DNA from: Hirundichthys speculiger
Taxonomy: Eukaryota > Chordata > Actinopteri > Beloniformes > Exocoetidae
Direction of reading: 5' to 3'
NCBI GenBank assembly: GCA_018398805.1
Contig: JAGFBZ010000374.1
Span: 287,401 to 351,400 of the forward strand
DNA: 64,000 nucleotides
Part shown: one piece after another, positions 53,061 to 64,000 of the stretch
How positions within the stretch are numbered: the first letter of the stretch is position 1
How the letters are laid out: each line of letters starts with the position of its first letter
Program-made: the position numbers and the translations under genes
The notes under the pieces: generated by a model
Database searches by the model: none
Seen by the model: the letters and a program-made list of their open reading frames with translations, nothing else
Told to the model about the DNA's origin: nothing

Positions 53061-56000
53061 ATGTGTTCAGGCGGCTTCGCTAAGTGTCTGGGCATCAGCC
53101 TGATACCGCTGTCGATTGTGTGCGTCCTCTGCAACATCCTGCTCTTCTTCCCCGGCGGGAAAACCGTAGAGAACGAGCACATCACGGATTCGGTCTGGTA
53201 CTTCGGAGGCATCCTGGGGTCGGGAGTTCTGGTGAGTCGGTTAAAATAGAGATCTATACAGGTCTGTCCGTACGAGGTGTGTCCATACGAGGTCTGTCCA
53301 TACGAGGTGTGTCCGTACGAGGTCTGTCCGTACGAGGTCTGTCCGTACGAGGTCTGTCCATACGATCTGAGTCTGTCCATACGAGGGTTGTCCATACTGA
53401 GGTCTGTCCATACGAGGTCTGTCCATACGAGGTCTGTCCTACGAGGTCTCTGTCGAGTGTGTCCATACGAGGTCTGTCCATACGAGGTCTGTCCATACGA
53501 GGTCTGTCCGTACGAGGTCTGTCCATATGAGGTCTGTCCATACGAGGTCTGTCCGTACGAGGTCTGTCCATACGAGGTCTGTCCATACGAGGTCTGTCCA
53601 TATGAGGTCTGTCCATACGAGGTCTGTCCATACGAGGTCTGTCCATACGAGGTCTGTCCATACGTGGTCCTGTGTACGAGGTCCTGTCCATACGAGGTCT
53701 GTCCATACGAGGTCTGTCCATACGAGGTCTGTCCATACGAGGTCTGTCCGTACGAGGTCTGTCCATACGAGGTCTGTCCATACGAGGTCTGTCCGTACGA
53801 GGTCTGTCCATACGAGGTCTGTCCATACGAGGTCTGTCCATACGAGGTCTGTCCATACGAGGTCTGTCCATATGAGGTCTGTCCATACGAGGTCTGTCCA
53901 TACGAGGTCTGTCCGTACGAGGTCTGTCCATACGAGGTGTGTCCATACGAGGTCTGTCCATACGAGGTCTGGTCTGTCCATACGAGGTCTGTCCATACGA
54001 GTGTGTCCATACGAGGTCTGTCCCATACGAGGTCTGTCCATACGAGGTCTGTCCATATGAGGTCTGTCCATCCGAGGGTTGTCATACGAGGTCTGTACGA
54101 GGTCTGTCCATACGAGGTCTGTCCATACGAGGTCTGTCCATATGAGGTCTGTCCATACGAGGTCTGTCCATACGAGGTCTGTCCGTACGAGGTCTGTCCG
54201 TATGAGGTCTGTCCGTACGAGGTCTGTCCGTACGAGGTCTGTCCATACGAGGTCTGTCCGTACGAGGTCTGTCCATATGAGGTCTGTCCATACGAGGTCT
54301 GTCTGTCCATACGAGGTCTGTCCATACGAGGTCTGGTCCATACGAGGTCTGTCATGTATGAGGTCTGTCCATACGAGGTCTGTCCATACGAGGTCCGTAC
54401 GGGTCTTCCATATGAGGTGTCATACGAGGTCTGTCCGTACGAGGTCTGTCCATACGAGGTCTGTCCATACGTGAGGTCTGTCCTGGTCCATACGAGGTCT
54501 GTCCGTACGAGGTCTGTCCGTATGAGGTCTGTCCCTATGAGGTCTGTCCATACGAGGTCTGTCCGTACGAGGTCTGTCCATACGAGGTCTGTCCATACGA
54601 GGTCTGGTCCATACGAGGTCTGTCCGTACGAGGTCTGTCCGTATGAGGTCTGTCCATACGAGGTCTGTCCATACGAGGTCTGTCCATACGTGGTCTGTCC
54701 ATACGAGGTCTGTCCGTACGAGGTCTGTCCATATGAGGTCTGTCCATACGAGGTCTGTCCATACGAGGTGTATCTGTACGAAGTCTATCCGTACGAGGTC
54801 TGTCCGTATGAGGTCCGTCCGTACGAGGTCCGTCCGTACGAGGTCTGTCCGTACGAGGTCTCTCCATACGAGGTCTGTCCATACGAGGTCTGTCCATATG
54901 AGGTCTGTCAGTATGAGGTCTGTCCATACGAGGTCTGTCCATACGAGGTCTGTCCGTACAAGTCTGTCCATATGAGGTCTGTCCATACGAGGTCTGTCCG
55001 TACGAGGTCTGTCCGTACGAGGTCTGTCCATACGAGGTCTGTCCATACGTGATCTGTCCATACGAGGTCTGTCCATACGAGGTCTGTCCGTACAAGTCTG
55101 TCCATATGAGGTCTGTCCATACGAGGTCTGTCCGTACGAGGTCTGTCCGTACGAGGTCTGTCCATACGAGGTCTGTCCATACGAGGTCTGTCCGTACGAG
55201 GTCTGTCCATATGAGGTCTGTCAATACGAGGTCTGTCCATACGAGGTCTGTCCGTACGAGGTCTGTCCATATGAGGTATGTGTCCATACGAGGTCTGTCC
55301 GTACGAGGTCTGTCCATATGAGGTCCATCCGTACAAGGTCCGTCCATACGAGGTCTGTCCGTACGAGGTCTGTCCATATGAGGTCCATCCGTACAAGGTC
55401 CGTCCATACGAGGTCTGTCCGTACGAGGTCTGTCCATATGAGGTCCGTCCGTACAAGGTCCGTCCGTACGAGGTCTGTCCGTATGAGGTCTGTCATACGA
55501 GGTCTGTCCATACGAGGTCTGTCCGTACGAGGTCTGTCCATATGAGGTCTGTCCGTCGAGGTCTGTCCGTACGAGGTCTGTCCGTACGAGGTCTGTCCAT
55601 ATGAGGTCCATCCGTACAAGGTCCGTCCGTACGAGGTCTGTCCATATGAGGTCTGTCCGTACGAGGTCTGTCCGTACGAGGTCTGTCTGTATGAGGTCTG
55701 TCCATACGAGGTCTGTCCATACGAGGTCTGTCCGTATGAGGTCTGTTTATACGAGGTCTGTCCGTACGAGGTCTGTCAGTACGAGGTCTGTCCATACGAG
55801 GTCTGTCCATACGAGGTCTGTCCGTACGAGGTCTGTCCGTACGAGGTCTGTCCATATGAGGTCAGTCTGTACGAGGTCCGTCCATACGAGGTCTGTCCAG
55901 ATGTACGCAGGTGCTCATTTTCACGGGTCGAACAAAGGGGGGTGTTTTCAGCTGTTTATTTTGTTTAATACTTGTCTGCAATCTGGTTACAGTTAAATAA

Positions 56001-59000
56001 AATAAAAACAAACAGTCTAAGTTGGTCTAAATATAATCTGCTAGGTCATCATAATTATGTCTATTATTCGTAAAAGTGCCTCACTAACAAACAGACTGCG
56101 TCATATCAGTTTAAATCAGAAACTTCGACCATCCTGATGATTTAACTGCCAGCAGACGGATCTGGAGAAGATCTACCCTCACATGTTTCTGAAATGTTTT
56201 AAATGAGATCACGTCATTTTTTTAATATATATATATATATATTGATAGTTTTAGAAATATATAATTTGGTTTTGCTTGCATCTTGCACACTGAAAAAAAT
56301 ATAAACCAGATCAAAACCAAAATGTGTCTTTTTGCTGTTTCTGTGTTTTAATGACCATCAGAGTAAATTTGCTGAAAAAAATTAACATTTGTAATTAAAT
56401 GTTTTGCATATTTTTTCAACAAAAGAAAAGTTTCTTGCACCTTCTAGTTTACGTCCTTTTTGCTTGACTTTATTCGGAGCCTCGTTGGCTGCAGCCAGCT
56501 GGTGACTGTGTTCGTTATCTGGGCGTAACGGTGATCTTTACGAGGTATTAAGCAGTTCGATTACTTCCTGCTCACAGCCAACGAACAAACAACTCATCAT
56601 CTGCTTATTTCTCAATGTGTGCGTGAATGCGTGTGCGTGAATGCGTGTGCGTGTGCATGTGGACTCCGGGTGTGTCGTGGCTGCAGATGATCTTCCCAGT
56701 TCTGGTCTTCTTGGGTCTGAAGAACAATGACTGCTGTGGCTGCTGTGGAAACGAAAGTTGTGGCCAGAGATTTGCGGTGAGTTGATTTGCAGCGTTTTTA
56801 ACCTGATTTCGCCATAATGAAACGAGTATAAGACCTCGCAATATGATATGTATCATGATACTTGGGTCACGATGCGATATCATCACGATATCACGATATA
56901 TTGCGATATTCTACCCAGTTAATATCAAAACTAAAAGTAGAGATGAAAAATCAAGTTGCTGTATATGTTCATCAGATGATATTGATCATTCAGAGGACAA
57001 ATTGAGTCAAAACTATTTGCTTCAAAACAACCTATTTATCGTTTATTGTTAGTGTTTTTGCACATTTGAGTAACCATTACAACATACTGACAGCATTGTA
57101 AAAAAAAAAAATCGATATTAGGAGCTGAAAAATCAATATTATATTGGGCAGCTGAAAATCGCAATATATTGCCAAATCGATTTTTTTTCACATCCCTAGT
57201 CTTATACATACAGTGATCCCTTAGTTTTCACGGTTAATGGGGACCAGTGATTATTTCTTGATTTATTTTATTATAATATATTTCGGAAAAAAATCCGCGA
57301 AGCACAAAAATCTCGGTACTCAAACCGCGAAGTGGCAAGGGATCACTGTATGTATCATGATACGATATTATCACAATATCGGGATATCATGATATATTGC
57401 GATGTTCTACCCTGTTAATATCAAAATTAAAAGTAGAGATGAAAAATCAAGTTGCTGTATATGTTCATCAGATGATATTGATCATTCAGAGGACAAATTG
57501 AGTCAATATTGTTTATTATTAGTGTTTTTGCACATTTGAGTAACCATTACAACATACTGACAGCATTGTAAAAAAAATCGATATTAGCAGCTGAAAAATC
57601 GATATTATATTGGGCGGACGAAAATCGCGATATATTGCCAAATCGATTTTTCTTTCACATCCCTAGTCTTATAGCCAATTCCAATTCCTCTCTTAACCCT
57701 CAATCTTGGCCCTCCAAAGTAAGTTTCAGGGCTATCTCTGACTTAGAAATGGGACACCCCTTGAGCGCAGTTACGTTTTCAGACTGCGGGGGGCGGCCTT
57801 ACGCCAAAGCTACGTCCAGTCTGTCAAGAAAACGACGACGACGAAGAAGAAGAAGATGTAGAAGAAGAATAAGATAATATAAATATATATAACGAAGACA
57901 ATAAGATTGTTTCGTAATATTTATATCTTTATTAACTACGAAAATACTTACATTTGAAGCTAGCTTTTTTCTGCGCCATCCTTTTCGAAGATGTTTTAGA
58001 GAAAATACGTAATGCCTTCTGGGTAGCCCTTACTTCCAAGGGTGGTGCCGGAGAATCTCAATATTGAGGGCGATACAGCCCTGAAACTTGTCCCTCAATT
58101 TGACTTTTTAAGAAATGGGACAACACTGGCACTTAGCGGGAGCGCGCATTTTTGAGCTTGAGGGTTGAGATTGAGGGTTAAGGGAGGAAGTGGAATTCAC
58201 CCTTATACGTAACTCACTTGTTGAAAATGTATTCAGGACTCAGGAGTTTCCTCTGGTGTCCTGAAGACGCCGGGACAGCTCCAAGACAGCAGAAACCACG
58301 TGACAAGGTTCCAGACGATGACTTTTTCCATCTGTCCGTTAACCTCTGCTTCCCTGAGGTAAACATAGAGGCCCATACCCCCCCCCCCCCCCCCCCCCCC
58401 CCCCTGGCCACTTCCTGTGGCTCTTCCAGAGGAAGACCAACACCCACTGCCCCCCCAGCGTGTTCCCAGTCTGCCTGGACGAGCCTGGACCACCTCCCCG
58501 TTGACACGCCCGAGGACGTCGTCCCAGTCAGATTCCCAAAACCACCTGAAGTGGCTCCACTCGACGTGGGAGAGGAGCGACTCTACTCCAGGCCTCGACC
58601 GCGGGTCGTGACCCGTCGGGATTTTACTTCTGAAGAACCGGCGTCTTCGGTGACCCAAAGAGCCTCCAGTCAAACGCCGTGGACGCCGACTCATGAGCAT
58701 CGTGACTGGAGTTGGAGAGCGTGACCTGTAGCTTGTGTGTTGAACAGGGTTTTGCATCTTAAATGATGAGTCCTATAAATGACCCAAAGTAATAAAATAA
58801 TGTTAATAAATGCTGCCGGATCAAAGATGACAGACGTTTTACTGCGTGTCATCTTCTGTAGGGACGTAATGGAAAGCAAACACAGAGCCGCTGTGCACAC
58901 ACCTTCCACGGTTTACACAGCCATAAAGGTGCAAACGCACAAACACGGCGCACCCTGCTCCCGGTGGGGGGTGGGGGGGGCTTCACGTGAATCTTCACAC

Positions 59001-61039
59001 AGAGCGCGCATTGTGCTGCCGGAGACGGGGGGGCGCGCTGATCGATCAGGAATGCGCGGCGCCGTCGGTGGGAAGGACGGTCCGCAAACACCAGGCTGTC
59101 AGATTACAGATGCGCCGCTCTGGACCCGCTGGTGACCCTGAACGTGGCCGCGCCCGGCCGCGGGAATGGCTTCATTTAGTGCGTTTACATGGGAAGTTTA
59201 ATTCCTCTTTAATTCAGAATTAAAATTAAATCCGATTTAAAATGATTAAAAATTACCATGTAAACACCTAATTCTGAATGAAAATGTCCATTCTGAATTA
59301 AACTTAATTCTGAAGTAAGTGGCTGGTTTAATGGCCACGGTTACATGATGTTTTTTAATTCGGAATTAATTATTCCGAATTAAATAATTACGAATTAAAC
59401 TATTTTCCTTTAGAGTTTACATGGAAATAGTAATTCCGAATTGAGGTTTACATGGAAAACACGTTTGATCGACTTTATCTAATTCCACTTATGGTCTGGG
59501 GGTTGGGAAGGGTTCTGATTGGATGGGGGCAGACGTCTTTACGTATTTACGTCTAAAGGAAGTAAACAAACTTACTCTATTAGCAGCAACATGGAGGACT
59601 ACATTATTAGCATCCTTTTTGGATTTGTTTTGATTTTATTTTTGAAGCAGCAGCACGAAAACATCATGTCGATGATTTTCTTTCGAAAACAAGCCCAGCG
59701 CGGAATATAAGCGTCATCGCGACAGACGGGCAAGGGAACTAGCATGCGCAGAAAGACCGGAATTAATTTAAAGTGGAATGAGTGTATACATGACCGCGGA
59801 ATTATTCTATTCAGATTTAAAATCAGAATAAACCAGCCACTTACTTCAGAATTAAGTTTAATTCGGAATTGACATTTTCATTCGGAATTAGGTGTTTACA
59901 TGGTAATTTTTAGTCATTTTAAATCCGATTTAATTTTAATTCTGAATTGAAGAGGAATTAAACTTCCCATGTTAATGCACTGATTCTGATTTTAAATCCG
60001 AATAGAATAATTCCGCGGTCATGTAAACACTCATTCCGCTTTAAATTAATTCCGGTCTTTCTGCGCATGCTAGTTCTCTTGCCCGTCTGTCGCGATGACG
60101 CTTATATTCCGCGCTGGGCATGTTTTTCAAAGAAAATCCATAATGTCGATACATGATGTTGTCATGCTGCTGCTTCAAAATTAAAATCAAAACAAATCCA
60201 AAAAGGATGCTAATAATGTAGTCCTCCATGTTGTTGCTAATAGAGTAAGTTTGTTTACTTCCTTTAGACGTAAATACGTAAAGACGTCTGCCCCCATCCA
60301 ATCAGAACCCTTCCCAACCCCCAGACCATAAGTGGAATTAGATAAAGTCGATCAAACGTGTTTTCCATGTAAACCTCAATTCGGAATTACTATTTCCATG
60401 TAAACTTGAAGGAAAATAGTTTAATTCTGAATTATTTAATTCGGAATTAATTAAAAAACATCATGTAACCGTGCACTGACTCCCAGTGTGATGGAGTCTC
60501 TCCTCTCCCCCCGTAGATGCTGAGCTCCATCCTGTTTGCAGCCGTCGGGGTGATGGGTGCTGGTTACTCAGTCATCATCTCATCTGTGTCCATCAATCAA
60601 GGACCTAAGTGTCTGTTTTGAAAGCAACCAGCCTGATCCGATCTGGGGATATCCGTTCGCTGATGGGTGAGACACGCATAATGACAGAGCATCAAAACAC
60701 ACAAATGTTATAAGCCTACCTGCAAAAAAATTACGTAACCGTGAAAGAAAAAATCTGTCTTTTCCCTCCTTGTTTTCCACCAGAGACTACCTGACCAACA
60801 AGAGTCTCTGGAGTCGGTGTCAGGAGCCCCGTGACGTGGTGTCCTGGCATCTGTCCCTGTTCTCCGTGCTGCTGGTGATGGGCCTGATGCAGATCGCGCT
60901 GTGCGCCGTGCAGGTGGTGAACGGCCTGCTGGGAGCTCTGTGCGGAGACTGCTGCGGGTGCTGCGGAGGGGTCAGTATGAAGTCTGGCGGGAGGTGTATC
61001 CAAACGGAAAAATACGGAAGCGACGAGTTCTTCGTGTAG
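53061..61039 (+). CDS. tm4sf4: transmembrane 4 L6 family member 4
   Basis: Four exons: 53061-53231, 56687-56776, 60517-60666, 60784-61039. These give about 221 aa once one extra T in exon 3 is discounted. It is an L6 tetraspanin-like membrane protein. TM1 is in [22 protein letters not shown]2 spans the exon 1/2 junction ([20 protein letters not shown]), the inner loop is [17 protein letters not shown]3 is [19 protein letters not shown], the outer loop has GPKCL, W-YPF and SRCQEP, and TM4 is [19 protein letters not shown]. This closely follows human TM4SF4 ([20 protein letters not shown]). The C terminus is about 20 residues longer than human and may reflect another frame change. Intron 1 is mostly a 15-bp VNTR. 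Introns 2 and 3 hold several MITEs. Confidence 0.94.
53262..55898. repeat. 15-bp minisatellite (VNTR) in tm4sf4 intron 1
   Basis: About 175 tandem copies of GTCCATACGAGGTCT with recurrent variants (CCGTACGAGG, CCATATGAGG, CCGTACAAGT) and a few broken units. A 60-bp higher-order pattern is visible at 55305-55470. Because the unit is a multiple of three with no stop in most frames, long open frames of VCPYE, RSVHT and GQTSY pentapeptides exist on both strands. They have no start-context or splice support and are not genes. It begins 30 bp after the exon 1 donor. Confidence 0.98.
56829..57203. mobile_element. hAT-like MITE, related to 13325-13830 (copy 2)
   Basis: TCACGATATATTGCGATATTC start region, TTTTTTTCACATCCCTAG end, in tm4sf4 intron 2. 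Direct-oriented sister copy at 57352-57668. Confidence 0.65.
57211..57348. mobile_element. short Tigger/pogo-like MITE
   Basis: 138 bp with CAGTGATCCC/GGGATCACTG ends and flanking TA, lying between two copies of the ATATTGCGATATTC MITE. An internally deleted relative of 9461-10054. Confidence 0.78.
57352..57668. mobile_element. hAT-like MITE (copy 3)
   Basis: Same family and orientation as 56829-57203, ending TTTCTTTCACATCCCTAG. Confidence 0.62.
57674..58196. mobile_element. MITE with AATTCC-CTTAACCCTCAATCT ends
   Basis: Left CTCTTAACCCTCAATCTTGG and right GAGATTGAGGGTTAAGGGAG form an inverted pair. Internal GAC/GAA purine repeat at 57829-57870. Superfamily not assigned. Confidence 0.65.
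58205..59170. other. GC-rich part of tm4sf4 intron 2, unexplained
   Basis: Open over about 500 nt on both strands (plus 58218-58724, minus 58233-58757) and containing a run of about 27 C at 58378-58404. No domain, splice pattern or repeat family recognised. The frame crosses the poly-C run, so coding is unlikely. Confidence 0.35.
59180..60475. mobile_element. inverted pair of AATTCCGAATTAAA-type elements
   Basis: Two largely complementary arms (about 59180-59830 and 59830-60475) in tm4sf4 intron 2, ending about 40 bp before exon 3. Each arm retains a short frame on its own strand with the phrases [14 protein letters not shown] and LKQQHENIM (plus 59519-59710; minus 60041-60301). Repeated CATGTAAAC and AATTCGGAATTA motifs. 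A third relative is at 10268-10893. Superfamily not established. Confidence 0.7.
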
Positions 61040-61080
61040 AGTACACCTGTTTCTGCGTTTGTAATCCCCAGCGCTGTCTG

Positions 61081-61130
61081 ACAGGAGCTGGGGCCGGTGC
61101 CAGTTTGGGGCCGGTGCCAGTTTGGGGCCG
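61081..61130. repeat. 17-bp tandem repeat
   Basis: Three copies of GGGGCCGGTGCCAGTTT-like sequence in the tm4sf4 3' UTR or flank, 45 bp after the stop codon. Confidence 0.85.
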
Positions 61131-61350
61131 GTGATGAGGCCGATTAAGTATCGATGTTGTTTTACACAGAAGGGTTATGTCATCGTGGTTTGATAAGCGG
61201 CATCGGTGAAAGGCTGTTTTCGAGGAGAAAGGGCAGAGGTTCTCCAAACTGTCAACATGGACCAGAGTTTCATCTGGACAATCATTAAGCCTCCACTCCT
61301 CTGGGCTCTGAGGCGTCCGGGTCGGGCCGTCGCACGGTGGTCAAACTGGC

Positions 61351-62421
61351 ACGGGTCCACCTTCATGGACCTGAACCCGAATGGACCCGTGAAAATTCGA
61401 CCCGAAACTGACCTGACCCGAGCTATTATCATAAGTTCAGGAGTCCGAACACAAATGGACCCGGAATATTTGGACCCGGAAATGACCCGGCCCCAGTCTT
61501 TAGTTTCCAACTAAAACCGAGCCGAGTTACCCGAATAGAACCGAGACAATCCAGCCCATAGTTGCTCATGTTAAAGTTGTCTAGCGTTGAATTAAACTTG
61601 ATTGTCTTCCCTAAAGTTGTCTTCTTCTACCGGTTCAGTTGCTACATAGGCTACGTGATGTAAACAATAATAAATCCACGTCGTTATTTTCTTTGTGGAT
61701 ACAGATGCTATTGGTAACAACTGCTAACGCTAATAGCCTACACAGTCAGGACGTGTCGTAAATATATTCTCTCATCCAAACGTTGTCATGTTGGTGATCT
61801 GTTGTGCTTTACAGCTGCCGGGCAAACCGCTAATAACACGCTACGTTATTAGGGCTAATAGCAGCCCTGACCACCGTGGCGTTTTTTTCCCTGCTTGGCA
61901 CCCTCATAATGAACGGTGTATATCCTGAGAAGTTATTTTTCTAGGACTGGCAAGAGATTGCTTCTTCTAAACTCGACAACAATAAATCCGCGTCGTTATT
62001 TTCTTTGTGGATACAGATGCTATTGGTAGCAACTGCTAATGCTAATAGCCTACACCGGTCAGGACGTGTCGTAAATATGTTCTCTCATCCAACGTTGTCA
62101 TGTTAGTGATCCGTTGTGCTTTACAGCTGCCGGGTAAACCGCTAATAACACGCTACGGCAACACGATTGTTTCATGACAAACACGCCACGTAAATGAATA
62201 ATTAATTAAACTGCCCCGAGTCCTGACATTGGCTGCCACTGCTAATATCTTTACCTCTCTGGAGTAAACGTGGACCCAGCCTGTCAGAGAGCACCGACCG
62301 GACCCGAGACTAACTGTACCGATTCAGACCCGAACCCGGAGTCACGTCTTTTGAATGGACCCGAGACCTGATTCGGGTCGGGGCAGAACCTCAGGTTTTC
62401 GGGTTGTTCCGAAGACCTCTA
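61351..62421 (+). mobile_element. P-element-like (THAP) transposon, copy 3, truncated
   Basis: Same family and orientation as 28178-29242, intact at the right (CCGAAGACCTCTA) but missing the left terminal bases. It lacks the THAP exon and has an internal duplication of about 300 bp (61665-61850 against 61980-62160). It supplies AATAAA motifs at 61669-61674 and near 61982 that could serve tm4sf4 polyadenylation; that is inference. Confidence 0.7.
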
Positions 62422-62734
62422 GTACACCACATTACGGGGGGGGGGGAAAAACATTGACATTTCTGTAGAAGAGTAACACTTTATCGTAAAGTTGCAAAGA
62501 AAAAAAAAAACTATTGTAAAATCAAGGTTTTTGTTGTGTAATTGCAACATTTTCACGTACAAATCAAGAATATTACAAAGGGTTGGAGGGTCGGGGGGGT
62601 TTAGGGTTGGTCATCAGTGGACATTACAGACTCACGAATAATTACAAAAGAGAGAAGAACAAACAAATGTCAGTTTGGCCTGTAGGGGGAGTCACTGAGC
62701 CACAAAACCGCAAAAGCTCCTCTGTGCTGCTTTA

Positions 62735-64000
62735 ATGTTGTAACTTTTTGTGGTAAAGTACCGACGGGCAAAACCGCAACTTTTTGACATAAAATTAAAC
62801 CAAATGTTGCAAAACTGTGAATTCCGTTCGACTTTCTGTCCTGAAATCAAGAGCTTTTGCTGTAAAATTTTCAAATTTTGCAGCTAATTTTTGGGGCCAG
62901 AAAATCCAAAATTTAGCAAAATTGTGACTTTTTGAAAAAAGTTTACATCCTTATGCTGCTAATTTTTCATGTAACTGCAACCTTATGTCTTATAATAACA
63001 ACATTTTGTTGTAAAATCATGACTTTAGTAGCAACCTCTCAATTTATTTTAAAACGTTACAAGTTTTTTGTTACAAAACCTCAAATTTTACAAAATCAGA
63101 ATTTTTTGACATCAAATCAGGTTTTGTGGTAAAAATGTAAAATGTTTTTGACAGAAATTATCAACTTTTTTTGGGGAAAATTGCAACTTTTTCTTGATTG
63201 ATTTAATTTCTTGAATGATTTTCGTTGTAAAATCATCACAACTCTAAAAATTGCAACTTTTTGGCATAAAATTAAACCAAATGTTGCAAAACTGTGATTT
63301 CCGTTCGACTTTCTGTCCTGAAATCAAGAGCTTTTGCTGTAAAATTTTCAAATTTTGCAGCTAATTTTTGGGGCCAGAAAATCCAAAATTTTGCAAAATT
63401 GTGACTTTTTGAAAAAAGTTTACATCCTTATGCTGCAAATTTTTCATATAACTGCAACCTTATGTCTTATAATAACAACATTTTGTTGTAAAATCATGAA
63501 TTTAGTAGCAACTTCTCAATTTATTTTAAACGTTACAAGTTTTTTTTGTCACAAAACCTCAAATTTTATAAAATCAGAATTTTTTGACATCAAATCAGGT
63601 TTTGTGGTAAAAATGTAAAAATGTTTTTGGACAGAAATTATCAACTTTTTTGGGGGAAAATTGCAACTTTTTTTGATTGATTTAATTTCGTTGTAAAATC
63701 ATCACAACTCTAAAAATTGCAACTTTTTGGCATAAAATTAAACCAAATGTTGCAAAACTGTGATTTCCGTTCACTTGCGACTTTCTGTCCTGAAATCAAG
63801 AGTTTTTGCTGTAAAATTTTCAAATTTTGCAGCTAATTTTTGGGGCCAGAAAATCCAAAATTTTGCAAAATTGTGACTTTTTGAAATAAGTTTACATCCT
63901 TATGCTGCAAAATTTTTCATATAACTGCAACTTATGTCTTATAATAACAACATTTTGTTTGTTAAAATCATGAATTTAGTAGCAACTTCTCAATTTATTT
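62735..64000. repeat. tandem array with ~470-bp unit, continues off the right edge
   Basis: The phrase AAAATTAAACCAAATGTTGC recurs at about 62791, 63268 and 63734 (spacings 477 and 466). Each unit is AT-rich and full of TGCAACTTTTT and TTGTAAAATCA motifs, so the unit itself seems built from shorter ancestral repeats. The small frames inside are not genes. Confidence 0.9.

Noticed and set aside
53262..55898. Possible CRISPR-like repeat array
   Set aside because: Units are contiguous 15-mers with no spacers and sit in a eukaryotic intron.
53036..55996. Long open frames (up to about 590 aa) of repeated pentapeptides on both strands
   Set aside because: They are a direct product of a 15-bp unit without stop codons; they occur in several frames on both strands, overlap intron 1 of tm4sf4 and show no gene-like composition.
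1..64000. tRNA, rRNA or snRNA genes
   Set aside because: No cloverleaf-like or conserved RNA sequence was recognised by eye; a covariance-model scan would be needed to exclude them.

Overview
The window is teleost nuclear DNA, most likely from a percomorph-type fish. The evidence is split vertebrate genes with consensus GT/AG introns, CP and TM4SF family proteins, dense hAT and Tc1/Tigger MITEs, Rex1-like and L2-like LINE tails, and long microsatellites. There are no bacterial operons, rRNA or CRISPR arrays, and I saw no tRNA gene.

Four protein-coding genes can be assembled exon by exon. (1) A ceruloplasmin gene (minus strand) enters at 12537 and runs off the left edge. Sixteen exons encode about 855 of roughly 1065 residues. 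(2) A four-exon L6-tetraspanin-like gene of the TM4SF1/TM4SF18 type (minus, 22371 to 15331, 196 aa). (3) A twelve-exon gamma-glutamyltranspeptidase-like gene of the bacterial YwrD type (minus, 51048 to 33345, about 565 aa). (4) A four-exon TM4SF4 gene (plus, 53061 to 61039). The order and strands (cp minus, tm4sf18 minus, tm4sf4 plus) match the human 3q24-q25 block CP-TM4SF18-TM4SF1-TM4SF4. The YwrD-like gene lies where mammals have TM4SF1, and it starts about 2 kb from the divergently transcribed tm4sf4.

The space between exons is mostly transposons. Many have clean 8-bp target-site duplications that I could read on both sides (hAT, and a THAP-bearing P-like family). Others have TA-flanked Tigger/Tc1 ends. 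Three LINE-type remnants and a probable unclassified retroposon are also present. Intron 1 of tm4sf4 holds a 2.6-kb minisatellite of a 15-bp unit, intron 1 of cp holds a 20/40-bp minisatellite, and one ggt-like intron holds about 0.8 kb of CAG/CAC/CAT repeat. The right edge is a tandem array with a unit of about 470 bp.

Four single-base insertions, all in short homopolymers, break otherwise well-preserved exons: two in cp exon 3, one in ggt-like exon 4 and one in tm4sf4 exon 3. I read these as probable assembly errors, not gene death. The four genes do not form one pathway. CP is a secreted ferroxidase, the TM4SF proteins are membrane proteins, and the GGT-like enzyme would act on gamma-glutamyl compounds.
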